Of a stretch of 64,000 bases of DNA, positions 12,081-23,705 are shown piece by piece. Numbering within the stretch: position 1 is the stretch's first letter; each line of letters starts with the position of its first letter. The DNA is from Callorhinus ursinus (Eukaryota; Chordata; Mammalia; Carnivora; Otariidae): positions 7,214,635 to 7,278,634 of the forward strand of contig NW_020312775.1 of NCBI RefSeq assembly GCF_003265705.1. Direction: 5' to 3'. The notes under the pieces were generated by a model. That model had not been told where the DNA came from. It saw only the letters and a program-made list of their open reading frames with translations, and did not search any database. The position numbers and the translations under genes are program-made.

Positions 12081-13570
12081 TCTGTTTTGTGGTTTAATGA
12101 TTGTTCTATTTGACCCAGTCGACTGCTGTTCTCTATTGAATTCTTCATTTCAGTCATTATATTTTTCAGCTCTAAAATTTGTTTGGTTCTTTTTTTAATG
12201 TTTTCTATCTCTTTGTAGATCTTCTCATTTTGTTCTTATATTGTTTTACTGATATGGTTGAATTATTTATCTGTGTATCTGTAGCTCTCTGGGCATCTTT
12301 AGAACAATTGTTTTGAATTATTTTTTCACGAACTTCCTAGATCTTCATTTCTGTGGGGTTATTTACTGGAGGCTTACTGTATTGCTTTGGTGGAGTCATA
12401 TTTCCCTGGTTGTTTGTGATCACTGTAGTTTTGTTTAGATGTCTATGCATTTGGAGAAGCTGTTACCTTTTTCAGACTTTATTAACTGACTTGTGGGTAG
12501 GAGCATGTTTGAATGTGCTGTGACCCTGGATCATGTGATATAGAGTGCCAAGTATGAAGTCATGTGGTGGTACTAGGTTTGGGTAGGTATGATGTGTCTT
12601 CTGCTCAGGCTGCTGAAGTCCACAGCATTGACAACTATGTGGTACTTGGTGAACACTGCAGTGTTCAGTATGTGCAGTCTACAGTATATGCAAGGGCTGT
12701 TGTGGTGTTCATCAGTGCCTTCAGGCTGATAGCTAGGGACCATGGCAGGCAGTGGTGTGCACACTCATCTATGGGGGCCTGTTACAAGTGTGTATTAGTG
12801 GCAGGGGTGTTTGCAGACACACATTTTGTGGTGTGGACCAGTGTAGAAAGTTTGGGCAGGGCCAACTACATTCTTATTGGCAGCTGTGGGAGGCATGAAT
12901 GTCTTTGTGCTCTCCTGTAAGTGCTCATTCTCCCTCTGGGTATATACTCTTCAGTGCTGATTCTGGGTGTCAGGTTGATGGCATACAAGTGCACAGCTGG
13001 AATGGCTAGCCCTGAGCATGAGCACAATGGGGGGGACATCTGGGTGGTCTACATTAGTTATTGTACTTGTGTAGCTGCAGAGGCCTGATATGGTTGCTGG
13101 TACAATTTTGGGGCTCTTGTGGGGGGGTCTTGGAGTAGGAAAGTACTCAGGTGGCTCTTGTCTTGCACTTGCATAGCTTTGGAGATCTAAGCTGGCTGCT
13201 GTGTGGATTAGGGCTCTGGTTGAGGAGGAGGGAAGGAGTTGTAAGGATTCAGGTGGCTGACATTCACAAAGGTAAATACCTGTGGGGTAAGAACTGGTGA
13301 AATCCATAGGGTTTCCACAGAATCTGTGTCAGCAGTTGATTTCATCAGTGCCAAAATTTGCTGAATTTGTCTGCAAAGTGGGTCTCTGTGAACTGGCATT
13401 GTTACTGCTGCCTGGCTGCTATGCATAGCTCCTCCTTTTCTTCTTTGTTATTAGCCATCTCTATGTCTCAGTTTTATCTGGGTGGGGTGAACCCAAAGGT
13501 AGACCTTTCTGCCATACCTGGAAAGGTTGGAGGAGCAGGTTCCTCACCCCACTTAACACAGTTGGTTTGA
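12081..13570 (-). mobile_element. L1 5'UTR fragment, minus strand
   Basis: Begins immediately after a plus-strand L1 tail. It is homologous to the upstream region of the minus-strand L1 at 8,230-9,950, so it is a second copy of that region. The 118-codon frames on both strands (12,564-12,920 plus; 12,951-13,307 minus) show no domain and are unlikely to be genes. Confidence 0.68.
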
Positions 13571-15022
13571 AGATAACTAATAAGTCCAATGTCTATGTCT
13601 TCTCTGGGGCAGTTTCTGTTAATTATTTGTGTGTGTTTTTCTTTTCTTTTAATAGACCATATTTTCTTTTTCTTTGCAGGCTTAATTTTTGTTTAAAACT
13701 GTTCATTTTGAGTACTATAGTTTTGCTATTCTATAAATCACATTCTCCTCACTTCCCAGGGTTTTTTGTTTATTTGTTTACTTGTTTTGCATTGGTAGTT
13801 GTTTGTTTAGTGACTTTTCTAAACCATTACTTTTAAAGACCATTATTTTGTTGTTGCTTGTCCTTTGGTTTAGTGATATGGTAGTGGTTTAACAAAGATT
13901 TCCTTAAACACCTGGAACCAACAAATTAAGAGAAAGAAAGTACATACCGTCTAGATGTTTGCAGATTGGCTCTTTGTTTTGGCACTTTTTTGATTCTTAT
14001 CCAGGTTGTTTAAAACTCTGGTATATGTGAAAACTTTACAATTCTTATTAACTAAGTATTTTACTCTTCATTTGACTCAGGCTTTCAGTATGTCTTTTTT
14101 TTTTTTTTGTCTCAACCTTATTTTTTCTCCAGGTGGAAGTGGCTTTTTCATTTACCATTCACAGTTTTAGAGAAATGTCCCACTCATAGCTGTTTCTCCA
14201 CCATATTCTAATCCTGAGTTTAACAAAAGAAAGCATGCCCCTCATGTCAGTATTTCAGGAAACTCTCAGACAGGTTCAAGCACATACATATCATACAAGC
14301 ACATACATATCATACAAGCACAGTTCTTTGAGAATAAGATCTATTCTGCTTTCTCTGAAAACAGGTACCTACAGTAAGCATGTAGGCTGCTTTCTCCAAG
14401 ACCATCATCATAGTGTACAGGGATTTTGAACAAGGATAAGTTAAACCACAAAAAAAAAAATTGTACCGTGTTTCAGTGGACTTTCTCCCAATTAACTGTT
14501 CATTTAGTTGCTGTAAATTTTTGACTATCTTTCCTGAGTTCTGATAAGATTGATTTCTGATAATTTTTTTGCCAAGTGTTTCAGTTTCAGTGTTCTCCCT
14601 GATGCCACTTGAAAAATTTGTGATAATCTTTTTTATTTTATCTTATGAAGTGCATTACTCAATGAGTACAACACAGTTTTTCTGATGATTTCATTGTAAT
14701 TAAACATATTCTACACATGTGTAATGAATATCCAACTTTATCCATTAAATTCATTTTTGAAAAGTCACACGCAATTGTCCAACTTACATTATTTTTATTT
14801 TCTTGTTTTTGTTACAATTTCAGAAATGTATAAATTTGGGAAAAATTCCTTAACACATGATATATAAAAATTATACTTCAATATCATTCACCTCAGAGAA
14901 CATTTTGAGTTCACACATGCAGTTTTTTTGCATTTAATTCAACAATATAACCCCTGTAAAAAGTCAATAGGTCAATCAATATATGTGGTCTTAAAACCTG
15001 ATTCAGAAGGATGTTGACATTT
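13571..15022. other. No recognisable gene or repeat, apart from a short tandem repeat
   Basis: T-rich sequence, possibly the far end of the L1 5'UTR at first (to about 13,900). I see no coding or RNA feature beyond the 20-bp tandem repeat at 14,278. Confidence 0.5.
14278..14322. repeat. 20-bp tandem repeat, two copies
   Basis: The unit AGCACATACATATCATACAA occurs twice in direct succession, followed by a partial third start (AGCACA). Confidence 0.9.
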
Positions 15023-15207
15023 AGGAGCAACTGGATGTTTCAGTTGGTTGAGCATCTGACTCTTGATCTCAGCCCAGGTCTTGATCTCATTGTTATGAGT
15101 TTGAACTCCATATTGGTATGGAGTGTTGGGTTCCATATTGGTGTGGAGTGTTGGGTTCCATATTGGTGTGGAGCCTACTAAAAAAAAGAATAAAAAGAAG
15201 AAGAAGC
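15023..15207 (+). mobile_element. Old, diverged CAN SINE, plus strand
   Basis: GGAGCAACTGGATGTTTCAGTTGG replaces the usual head, and a TGGAGCCTACTAAAAAA end without a CT tract marks an older SINEC form. A 25-bp internal tandem repeat disrupts it. Confidence 0.82.
15108..15174. repeat. 25-bp tandem repeat inside the SINE
   Basis: CCATATTGGTRTGGAGTGTTGGGTT starts at 15,108, 15,133 and 15,158 (third copy partial). It creates the repeated VPYWCGVLG-like reading frame, which is not a gene. Confidence 0.95.
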
Positions 15208-15242
15208 ATATATACATTTAAATATGTTACAAATATAATTTT

Positions 15243-16030
15243 CTTTTTTTTAATTTTATTTAATTTCAATTACTTAACATATAATGTATTATTGGTTCAG
15301 AGGTAGAAGTCAGTGATTTATCAGTCTTATATAATACCCAGTGCTCATTACATCATGTGCCCTCTTTAATGTCCATCACCTAGTTACCCCATGCCCTCAC
15401 CCCTTTCCCCTCCAGAAACCCTCAGTTTGTTTCCTATGATTAAGAGTCTCTTATGGTTTGTCTCCCTCCGTGATTTCATCTTGTTTTATTTTTTCCTCTC
15501 TTCCCCTATGATCCTGTTTTGTTTCTTAAATTCCACATATGAGTGAGATCATATGATAATTGTCTTTCTCTGATTGACTTATTTTGCTTAACATAATACC
15601 CTCTAGTTCTATCCCCGTCGCAGTAAATGGCAAGTTTTCATTTTTTGATAGCTGAGTAGTATTCCATTGTGTATGTATACAACATCTTCTTTATCCATTC
15701 ATCTTTCAATGGACATATGGGCTCTTCCCATAGTTTGGCTATTGTGGACATTGCTACTATAAACACTGGGGTACAGGTGCCCCTTTGGATCACTACATTT
15801 GCATTTTTGGGATAAATAGCACAATTGCTGGGTCATAGGGTACCTTTATTTTCAACTTCTTGAGGAGCCTCCATACTGTTTTCCAGAGTGCCTGCACCAG
15901 CTTGCATTCCCACCAACAGTGTAAGAGGTTTCCCCTTTCTTTGCATCCTTGCCAACATCTGTTGTTTCATGCCTGACTTGTAAATTTTAGCCATTCTGAC
16001 TGGTGTGAGGTTGTCAAACTCATTGTGGTT
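15243..16030 (-). mobile_element. L1 3' end, minus strand
   Basis: Poly-T start at 15,243, then the reverse of the L1 3'UTR and ORF2 C-terminus. Examples are GTATTCCATTGTGTATGTATAC and AATTGCTGGGTCATAGGGTA, the reverse-strand codings for the conserved ORF2 end. Strongly 5'-truncated. Confidence 0.9.
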
Positions 16031-16149
16031 TTGACAAATATCATTTTCATTTTATGAAAAGTCCTTACTGTGCCATTGGCAAAGTGGGTGAATTTTCTGT
16101 CAAAATTTAGGATAAGCTAGTTCAGCATTATCTTACCACAATTACCTTT
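16031..16149. other. Unassigned spacer between two L1 tails
   Basis: Short unrecognised sequence between two minus-strand L1 3' ends. Confidence 0.5.
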
Positions 16150-16650
16150 TTTTAATTTTTAGGGTTTTTTAAATTTTAATTTAAATTCAACTTAATTAAC
16201 ACACGGTGTATTATTGGTTCCATTTTTACAATATAGTGATTCAACACTTCCATACAACACCCATTCCTCATTACAAGTACACTCCTTAATCCCCATCAAC
16301 AATTTAACCCACCCCCCACCTAACTCTCCTCTGGTAACCATTATTTTGTTCTGTATAGTTAAGAGTCTGTTCTATTTTTAACTTTTTGAGGAACTTCCAT
16401 ACTGTTTTCCAGAGTGGCTGCATCAGTTTTCATTCCCACCAAAAGTGCAAGAGGGTTTCCCTTTCTCCATATCCTCACAAGCATCTGTTATTTCTTGTGT
16501 TGCTGACTTTAACCATTCTGACAGGTGTGAGGTGATACCTCATTGTAGTTTTTATTTGCATCTCCCTGATGGTCAGTGAGATTGAGTATCTTTCCATGTG
16601 TTTGTTGGCCATCTGTATCTCTTCTTTGGGAAAATGTCTATTCATGATGT
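16150..16650 (-). mobile_element. Second L1 3' end, minus strand, internally deleted
   Basis: Reverse 3'UTR (16,150-16,370) jumps at about 16,371 straight to ORF2 C-terminal sequence (AACTTTTTGAGGAACTTCCATACTG). About 350 bases present in its neighbour at 15,500-15,840 are missing. Ends near an A run at 16,656. Confidence 0.88.
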
Positions 16651-17015
16651 ACAATTAAAAAAAAAAAACATGGGCAGACAACCACAATTATTTTTTGAAT
16701 ACTCTTCCTGATGGATTTTTGATGTCTCAACTTGTTTAGACTACATTTGGCAGGTATTTAGTCAAATTAATGTAAATGTTGCTGTAAAAGTGTTTTGCAG
16801 ATGTAGGCAGAGCCCTTAATCAGTTGACATTAACTAAGGAAGATTAAACCTGCATATTATGGGTACCTTGAATCAATCATTTGAAGGGACTTAAAAGCAA
16901 GACTGAGAATTCTCTGCCCCTCAAAAGAGATACAATTTTGGCTGTGGAAAAATAATTTTGGTTGTACCCATGAGTTTTAGCTTGCCCATGATCTTCTTTC
17001 TTCATGGCTTTTTCT

Positions 17016-17242
17016 TTTTTTATTGTTATGTTAATCACCATATATTACATCATTAGTTTTTGATGTAGTGTTCCATGATTCATTGTTTGTGCATAACACC
17101 CAGTGCTCCATGCAGAATGTGCCCTCTTTAATACCCATCACCAGGCTAACCCATCCCCCACCCTCCTCCCCTCTAGAACCCTCAGTTTGTTTTTCAGAGT
17201 CCATCATCTCTCATGGTTCCTCTCCCCCTCTGACTTACTCCC
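17016..17242 (-). mobile_element. Short L1 3'UTR insertion, minus strand, 16-bp target duplication
   Basis: Reverse of the younger L1 3'UTR (TTAATCACCATATATTACATCATTAG..., GAGCACTGGG reverse, GGTTCCTCTCCCCCTC). CTTCATGGCTTTTTCT is present perfectly at 17,000-17,015 and 17,243-17,258, so this is an intact retrotransposition event into the MLT1 LTR. Confidence 0.95.
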
Positions 17243-17324
17243 CTTCATGGCTTTTTCTATGGAATATGGGCTCTTAGTCAGACCATATAATTCTTATGTT
17301 AATCCCTTGTGATAAATCTCTTAC

Positions 17325-17412
17325 TAGGTAGGTAGGTAGATAGATAGATAGATGATAGATAGATAAGATACAGATATAAATACATAGATGTTAGATAGAT
17401 AGATAGATAAAG
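17325..17412. repeat. GATA/GGTA-rich microsatellite
   Basis: Interrupted AGGT, AGAT and GATA units. This lies where MLT1 LTRs carry a short (ATCT)n tract, so it is probably an expansion of that. Confidence 0.92.
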
Positions 17413-17461
17413 ATACTGATATTTTGCTTGCTCTGACTTTCTTGTTGAATCCTGAGAAATA

Positions 17462-18340
17462 TTTTGGTACCAGAAGTGTGGTGTTGCTCTAACAAATGCA
17501 TAAAAATGTGGATGTGGCAATGGCTATGGAATTGGGGAGTGAGCAGAGACTAAACAAATTTTGAGAAGCATGGTATAAAAACTTTAGATTGCCTTGAACA
17601 TATTATTAATATAAATATAGATTGGAGGACACCACCAGCGATGGCTCAGGAGAAAGTGAGGAGAAATGTAATTGGAAACATGAAGAAGAATGTCTTCATG
17701 CACAAAGACCTGATAAAATTGTTTCCTGAAGTTATATGAAAAACAGAATTTGTAACTGATGGATGTGGTCATTTAGTTAACATTTCTAAGCAAAGTGCTT
17801 AATGTGTGTCCTTGTTTATTCTTGCTGCTTATAGTAAAATGGAAAATGAGAAAGATGAATTGAGGCAAAAATTGTTAAACAAAAAGGAACCAGGCTTGAT
17901 GATTTGGGAACTTCTAAGCCTAACCATATAGCAAAGATTAATAAATTTACTGTCAGAAAATTATGTCCTAGAGAAGAAATTGAGGGTGGCTCTACAAACT
18001 TTTTATAAGATCTCCAAAATATCAAACCATCAGAGTATTCAGTCATACAAATAGTTCTTTGAAGAGATTAATGGTATGTCTCATGGATCTTCTCAGTAAA
18101 ACTAGAGGAGCTATAGGAAGCTGAAGTGTGCTGTCATTTAGTCATCTCAGTGAAAACCAAATATAGAAAAGGAGCTTTCTCAGAAATATTTGTGGGAGAA
18201 CCTTTGGTTTAATGGAGTGAATTTCTGTGACATACATGGGAGATGCACAAAATTCTTGAGAATTTCACATCATAGGAACACTGCCAGATTGGACTGAAAG
18301 GTAAAGAGTGACTGAAAAATGAGAAAATGATGGTGGATCT
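17462..18340 (+). mobile_element. MaLR internal sequence (old, non-coding now)
   Basis: Directly after the LTR: GGTACCAGAAGTGTGGTGTTGCTCTAACAAATGC and GAATTGGGGAGTGAGCAGAGAC are typical of the start of MaLR/THE1-MLT1 interiors. Long open frames are absent on the plus strand. The right boundary, where L1 begins near 18,363, is approximate. Confidence 0.65.
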
Positions 18341-18362
18341 CAAAAATTATACTGGAAGGTAC

Positions 18363-19845
18363 AAACCAGTATGGTTCAGGCACATAAAAGCAGACACATA
18401 TATCAATGGAATGGAATTGGAATCCCAGAAATAAACCAATGCTAATATGGTCAATTAATCTATGATGAAGGAGGCAAAAATAAACAACAGGGAAAAGACA
18501 GTCTCTTCAATAAATGGTGTTGGGAAAACTGGACAGCCACATACAAAAAGAATAAAACTGGATCATTATCTTACAAAATACACAAAAATAAACTCAAAAT
18601 AGATGAAAGACAAATATAAGCTCTGAAATCATAAAAATGTTAAAAGAAAACATAAGTAATAATCTCTTGGGCATCAACCTTAGCAATACTTTTCTGATAT
18701 GTCTCCCCAGACAAGGAAAACAAAAGCAAAAATAAAGAAGTGGGACTGCATTGAACTTAAAAGCTTTTGCACAGAAAAGGAAACCAACAAAATAAAAGAG
18801 CAACCTACTATATCAGGGAAGTTATTTGCAAATTATATATCTGATAAGGTGCTAAAATCCAAAATATATAAAGAACACATACAACTCAACAGCAGAAAAA
18901 ACAAAATCTGGTTTGTGAAATGGGCAGAAGGCCTGAATAGACATTTTTCCAAGGACATACTGATGGTCTACAGACACAAGAAAAGACGCTCAGCATCTCA
19001 AATCATCAGGGAAATGTGAATCAAAACCACAATGAGATATCATTTTAAACCTGTCAGAATGGGTAAGATAAGAAAGACAAGAAATAACAAGTGTTGGCAA
19101 GGATGTAGAGAAAAAGAGTACTGTTACGGGAAATGTAATGTTCCAATACTGTTCAAAACAATATTGAGGTTCCTCAAAATATTACAAATAGAAATACCAT
19201 ATGATCCAGTAATTCCACTACCAGGTATTTACCAAAAGAAAAAGAAAACACTAATGTGAAAAGATATATGCACCTTATGTTTATTACAGCATTATTTACA
19301 ACAGCCAAACTATGGAAACAGCCCAAGTGTCCACTGATAGATGAATAAAGAAGATATGAACTATATACACAATGGAATATTACTCAGACATAGAAAAAAT
19401 ATATATATTTTTCCATTTGTGACAACATGGATGGACCTAGAGGGTATTATGCTAAAGGAAATAAGTCAGTCAGAGAAAGACAAATACCATATGATTCCAC
19501 TCATGGATAGAATCTAAAAAATGATCAAACAAAAGGCATAAACAGAACTATAAATACAGAAAATAAACTGATGGTTGCCAGAGAGGAGGGGGTGGGGTAT
19601 TGGGCAAAATGGGTGAAGGAGAGAGGGAGATACAGGTCTCCAGTTATGGAATGAATAAGTTACAGGAATAAAATCAGAGCATAAGAAAGACAGTCAATAA
19701 TATTGTAATAATGATGTAATGGGACATATGGTAGCTGTATGTGTAGTGAACATAGCATAATGTATAAACTTGTCAAATCACTAAGTTGTACACCTCAAAC
19801 TAATAATACTGTGTGTCAACTATACTCATATAATAAAAAATTGTG
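18363..19845 (+). mobile_element. L1 3' half, plus strand
   Basis: Starts within ORF2 downstream of the reverse transcriptase and continues to a 3'UTR ending TATACTCATATAATAAAAAATT. Readable frames are 18,699-19,019 (ORF2 C-terminal region with the conserved FVKWAEGLNRHFS-like segment) and 19,032-19,259 (RYHFKPVRMGKIRKTRN). Stops separate them, so it is a 5'-truncated dead copy. Confidence 0.92.
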
Positions 19846-19889
19846 TTCTTTATATAGTGGTTCATGGATTTATTATTTTAAGTGAATTG

Positions 19890-19920
19890 AATATATATAT
19901 ATATATATATATACATATAT
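19890..19920. repeat. (TA)n microsatellite
   Basis: About thirteen TA units with one ACA interruption, directly next to the palindrome that follows. Confidence 0.93.
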
Positions 19921-19973
19921 ATTAGAAATTAAAACTCGGAATTATATATATATTCTGAGTTCTGATTTCTAAT
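19921..19973. repeat. Imperfect palindrome, 22-nt arms, 9-nt AT loop
   Basis: The left arm (19,921-19,942) pairs with the reverse complement of the right arm (19,952-19,973) at 19 of 22 positions, with ATATATATA-like sequence between. The arms are not SINE or L1 sequence I recognise. It could form a hairpin or cruciform. Confidence 0.9.
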
Positions 19974-20232
19974 ACTGTGTATATCAATATGCATATGCTA
20001 TGTAAACAAAAGGACTTTGAGGTCCTCAGTAACTTTAAGAGTGTAAAAGGATCCCAATACTAAAGTGTTTGAAAATCTTTGGTGTAGACTGTTACACTGG
20101 TACTCAGGTTTTAATCCTAATTAGAATTAACCTAAATACACTAGTCAAGTAGCCATTAGTGAATACTTAGATAAACATTTGTATGTGCTAAATAACCCCA
20201 CAAGAGATTTTTGAAGTTCTGTGAGGTACTTT
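19974..20232. other. No recognisable feature
   Basis: Unremarkable AT-rich sequence up to the next SINE's target duplication. Confidence 0.5.
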
Positions 20233-20417
20233 TTAAAAAATATTTTATTTATTTATTTGAGAGAGAGCACAAGCAGGGAGAGCAGCAGAGAGAGAGGGAG
20301 AAGCAGGTTCCCTGCTGAGCAGGGAGCCCGGCCTGGGGCTCCATCCCAAGACCTCGGGATCATGACTCAAGTTGAAGGCAGATGCTTAACCGACTGAGCC
20401 ACCCGGGTGCTTCATGA
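20233..20417 (-). mobile_element. CAN SINE, minus strand, 12-bp target duplication
   Basis: TTTATTTATTTGAGAGAGAGC start and ACTGAGCCACCCGGGTGC end. GTGAGGTACTTT is duplicated at 20,221-20,232 and 20,418-20,429. Confidence 0.96.
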
Positions 20418-20799
20418 GTGAGGTACTTTGAAGACAGCTTTTATAGTATCTTTCTTTTCCTTTTTTTTCCCCCACAATTCGAAATTCCAACTTTAGAGTC
20501 CTTTGCTAATGACTGACCATACAGCTCTATTTAGAATTATGTGTGAGTGAATATATCACTTTTTTATTCATTCATCTATCAGTGGACATTTGAACTGTTT
20601 CCATAATTTGGCTATTGTAGATCATGCTGCTATAAACATAGGGGGCATGTATCTCTTTGCATTAGTATTTTTGTATTATTTGGGTAAATACCCCGTAGTG
20701 TTATTACTGGATCTTAAGGTAGTTCTATTTTTAATTTTTTGAGGAACTTCCTCACTTTTCTACAGTGGCTGCCCCAGTTTATTCCCTCCAGTAGTGCAC

Positions 20800-23185
20800 A
20801 AGTTCTCCTTTTTCTTCACATCCATGACAACACCTCACATTTCTTGTGATTTTTTATTTTAGCCATTCTGGCAGGTGTGAGGTGATATCTTTTGTAGTTT
20901 TGATTTGCATTTCTCTGATGGTAAGTGATGATAAGCGCATTTTCATGTGTCTGTTGGACATCTTTATGTCTGCTTTGGAGAAATGTCAATTCGTGTCTTC
21001 TGCCCACTCAAATTAGATTAATGATTTTGGGGGTGTTGAGTTGTATCAGTGTTTATATATTTTGGATAATAACCCTAATCAGATATGTCATTTGCAAACA
21101 TCTTCTCCCATTCTGTAGATTTCCTTTTAGTTTTGTTGATTGTTTCCTTGCTTGTGCAGACGTTTTCTGTTTTGGTGTAGTTTTCTATTTTAGTGGATGT
21201 TTATTTTTTGCTTTTGTTTCCCTTTCCCTCAGGAGACATATCTAGAAACAAGTTGCTATCGCCAATGTCAAAGAGTAACTGCCTGTGTTCTCCTCTAGGA
21301 TGTTTATGGTTTCAGGTCTCATATTCAGCTCCTTAATTCATTTTAAATTTATGTGTATGGTGTGAGAAAGTTGATCAGTTTCAATCTTTTGCGTGTTGCT
21401 GACCACTTTTCCCAACCCCTTGTGTGGAAGAGACTGTTGTTTTCCCATTGAATATTCTTTCCACTTTGTCAAAGATTAATTGACCATATAGTTGTGGGTT
21501 TATTTCTGTGTTTTCTACTGTTTCCCATTGCTCTAATGTTTCTATTTTTGTGCCAGTACCATACTGTTTTGATCACTACAGCTTTGTAATATAACTTGAA
21601 GTCTGGTATTGTGATGCCTCCGGCTTTGGTTTCCATTTTCAAGGTCACTTTGGATATTTGGGGTCTCTTGGGGTATTATACAAATTTTAAGTTTGTTCTA
21701 GTTCTGTGCAAAATGATGTTAGTATTTTGATAGAGATTGAATTAAATGTGTAGATTGCCTTGGGTAGTATAGACATCTTAACAATATTTGTTCTTCTAAT
21801 TCATGAGCATGGAATGTCTTTCCATTTTTTGTGTCCTCTTCACTTTCTTTCATCGGTGTTTTATAGTTTTCAGAGTACAGGTCTTTTACCTCTTTGGTTA
21901 GGTTTATTCCCTAGGTATCATTATTTTTGGTGAAATTATAAATGGGATGGTTTTCCTATTCTTTTTTTCAACAGCTTCATGATCTGTGTATAGAAATACA
22001 ACAGATTTATTTACATTGATTTTATATCCTGAGATTTTACTGAATTCATGTATCAGTTCTAGCAATTTTTTTGATGGAGTCTTTTGGGATTTTTATATAA
22101 AAAATATTGGCCTCTGGGGGTGCGTGGGTGGCTCAGTTGGTTGGGCATCTGCCTTTGGCTCAGGTCATGATCCTGGGGTCCTGGGATCGAGCCCTGCATT
22201 GGGCTTCCTGCTCAGCAGGAAGCTTGCTTCTCCCTCTCCTCCCCACTCATGCTCTCTTCTCACTATCTCTGTCTGTCTCTTTCTCAAATAAATAAATAAA
22301 TAAATAAAATCTTTTAAAAAAAAGAATATTGTCCTCTGCAAATAGTGAAAATTTTGTTTCTTTCTTACCAATTTGTATATCTTTATTTCTTTTTGTGTTC
22401 TGATTGCTGTGGCTAGGACTTCCAGTACTATGTGGAATGAAAATGGTAAGACTGGACATCCTTTGTCTTCTTCCTGACTGTAGAGAAAAAACTCTGTTTT
22501 TTTTTCCCATAAAGATGGGAAGACTTTAGTCTTCTTGAATTTGTTGAGGCTCGTTTTGTGGCCTAATATGTGATCTATTCCGGAGAATGATTTACGTGTA
22601 CTTAAAAAGAATGTTTATTCTGCTGTTTTAGAATGGAATGTTCTGAATACGAATGCTAAATCCATCTGGTCCAGTGTGTCATTCAAAGCCATTGTTTCCT
22701 TGTCGATTTTCTGATTAGATGATATGTCCATTGATGTAAAAGGGATGTTAAAGTCTCTTACTATTATTGTATTACTACTAATCAGTTCTCTTATGTTTGT
22801 TTTTAACTGTTTTATTTAATTGTGGGTTACCATTTGGGTGCATAAATATTTACAATTGTTTGATCTTGTTGGATTGTCATATGTATAATTATATAGCATC
22901 TTTCTTTGTCTCATTAGAATTTTTTTGTAAAATCTATTTTGTCCAATTTAAGTATTGATACTCTGGCTTTCTGTTGGCATCCATTTGCATGATAGACATT
23001 TCTCTATACCCTAATTTTTTCTGTCTTTAGATCTATAATGAGTCTCTTGTAGGCAGGATATAGATGGCTCCTGGTTTTGTTTTGTTTTGTTTTTTAATCT
23101 AGTCTGTCACACTATGTCTTTTGAAACAGGAATTTGGTCCATTCAAATTCAAAGTAATTATTGATAGATATGTATTTATTGTCAT
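20800..23185 (-). pseudogene. L1 ORF2 remnant with deletion, minus strand
   Basis: The probable start codon is at 23,185 (minus), giving the MTINTYLSIITLNLNG-type L1 endonuclease N-terminus. The endonuclease runs to about 22,515, then a deletion removes the rest of the endonuclease, the linker and the first half of the reverse transcriptase. The catalytic box at 22,331-22,342 reads FAED instead of FADD. The SINE at 22,116-22,324 is inserted beside it, and its target duplication overlaps these codons. No activity is possible. Confidence 0.8.
22116..22324 (+). mobile_element. CAN SINE, plus strand, 13-bp target duplication
   Basis: Inserted at the reverse-transcriptase motif of a minus-strand L1. 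AATATTGGCCTCT (22,103-22,115) and AATATTGTCCTCT (22,325-22,337) flank it. The tail is (AAAT)n followed by AATCTTTTAAAAAA. Confidence 0.96.
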
Positions 23186-23483
23186 TTTATTACTAGATCT
23201 GTGGTTGTTTCTGAAGATTTTCTCTGATCCTTGTTTTTCTCTCATGGTTTTCTGATTTTCTTTAGTGATATATTGGGATTCCTTTCTTTTTATATTTTGC
23301 ATATTAGTGGTTTGTGATATATGGTCACTCTTAGGTTTGTATATAACCTCTTGTGCATATAGAAGGCTGTATTAAGTTGAATGTCATTTAATTTTGAACC
23401 CATTCTTTATTCCTTTGCTTCCCATGTTTTAGGTATGTGTTGTTATACTTTATATCTTTTTATTTTGTGATTTCCTTGACTGA

Positions 23484-23694
23484 ATTTTTTAATTATTTTA
23501 TTTATTTATTAATTTATTTAAAAAGAGAGCACTAGCAGGGGTTGGGACAGAGGGAAAAGGATAGAGAGAATCCTAAGCATACCCCATGCTGAGTGTGGAG
23601 CCTGACATGGAGCTCCATCTCACAACCCCAAGATCATGACGTACACCAAAATCAAGAGTCAGACGCTTCACCGACTGAGCCACTCAGGCACCCC
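23484..23694 (-). mobile_element. CAN SINE, minus strand, 11-bp target duplication
   Basis: Duplicated TCCTTGACTGA at 23,473-23,483 and 23,695-23,705 brackets a diverged minus-strand SINE. It lies near the ORF1/ORF2 boundary of the surrounding L1. Confidence 0.95.
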
Positions 23695-23705
23695 TCCTTG
23701 ACTGA

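Larger units (their letters stand above)
16712..17461 (+). mobile_element. MLT1-type LTR (ERVL-MaLR), interrupted by L1
   Basis: The wording matches the mammalian MLT1 LTR as I remember it: a start close to TGATGTCTCAACTTG, the middle CAATCATTTGAAGGGACTTAAAAGCAAGACTGAG, then AAATCTCTTACTAGGTAGG with an expanded GATA tract, and an end near GAATCCTGAGAAATATT. An L1 tail (17,016-17,242) was inserted later. The LTR is followed by matching MaLR internal sequence, which supports the call. Confidence 0.75.

Noticed and set aside
12564..12920. 118-codon plus frame rich in Val/Cys/His
   Set aside because: It is antisense to a second L1 5'UTR piece, and its homologue at 8,700-9,100 is not open.
14278..14322. 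Direct repeats as a CRISPR-like array
   Set aside because: There are only two adjacent copies without spacers, and the genome is mammalian.
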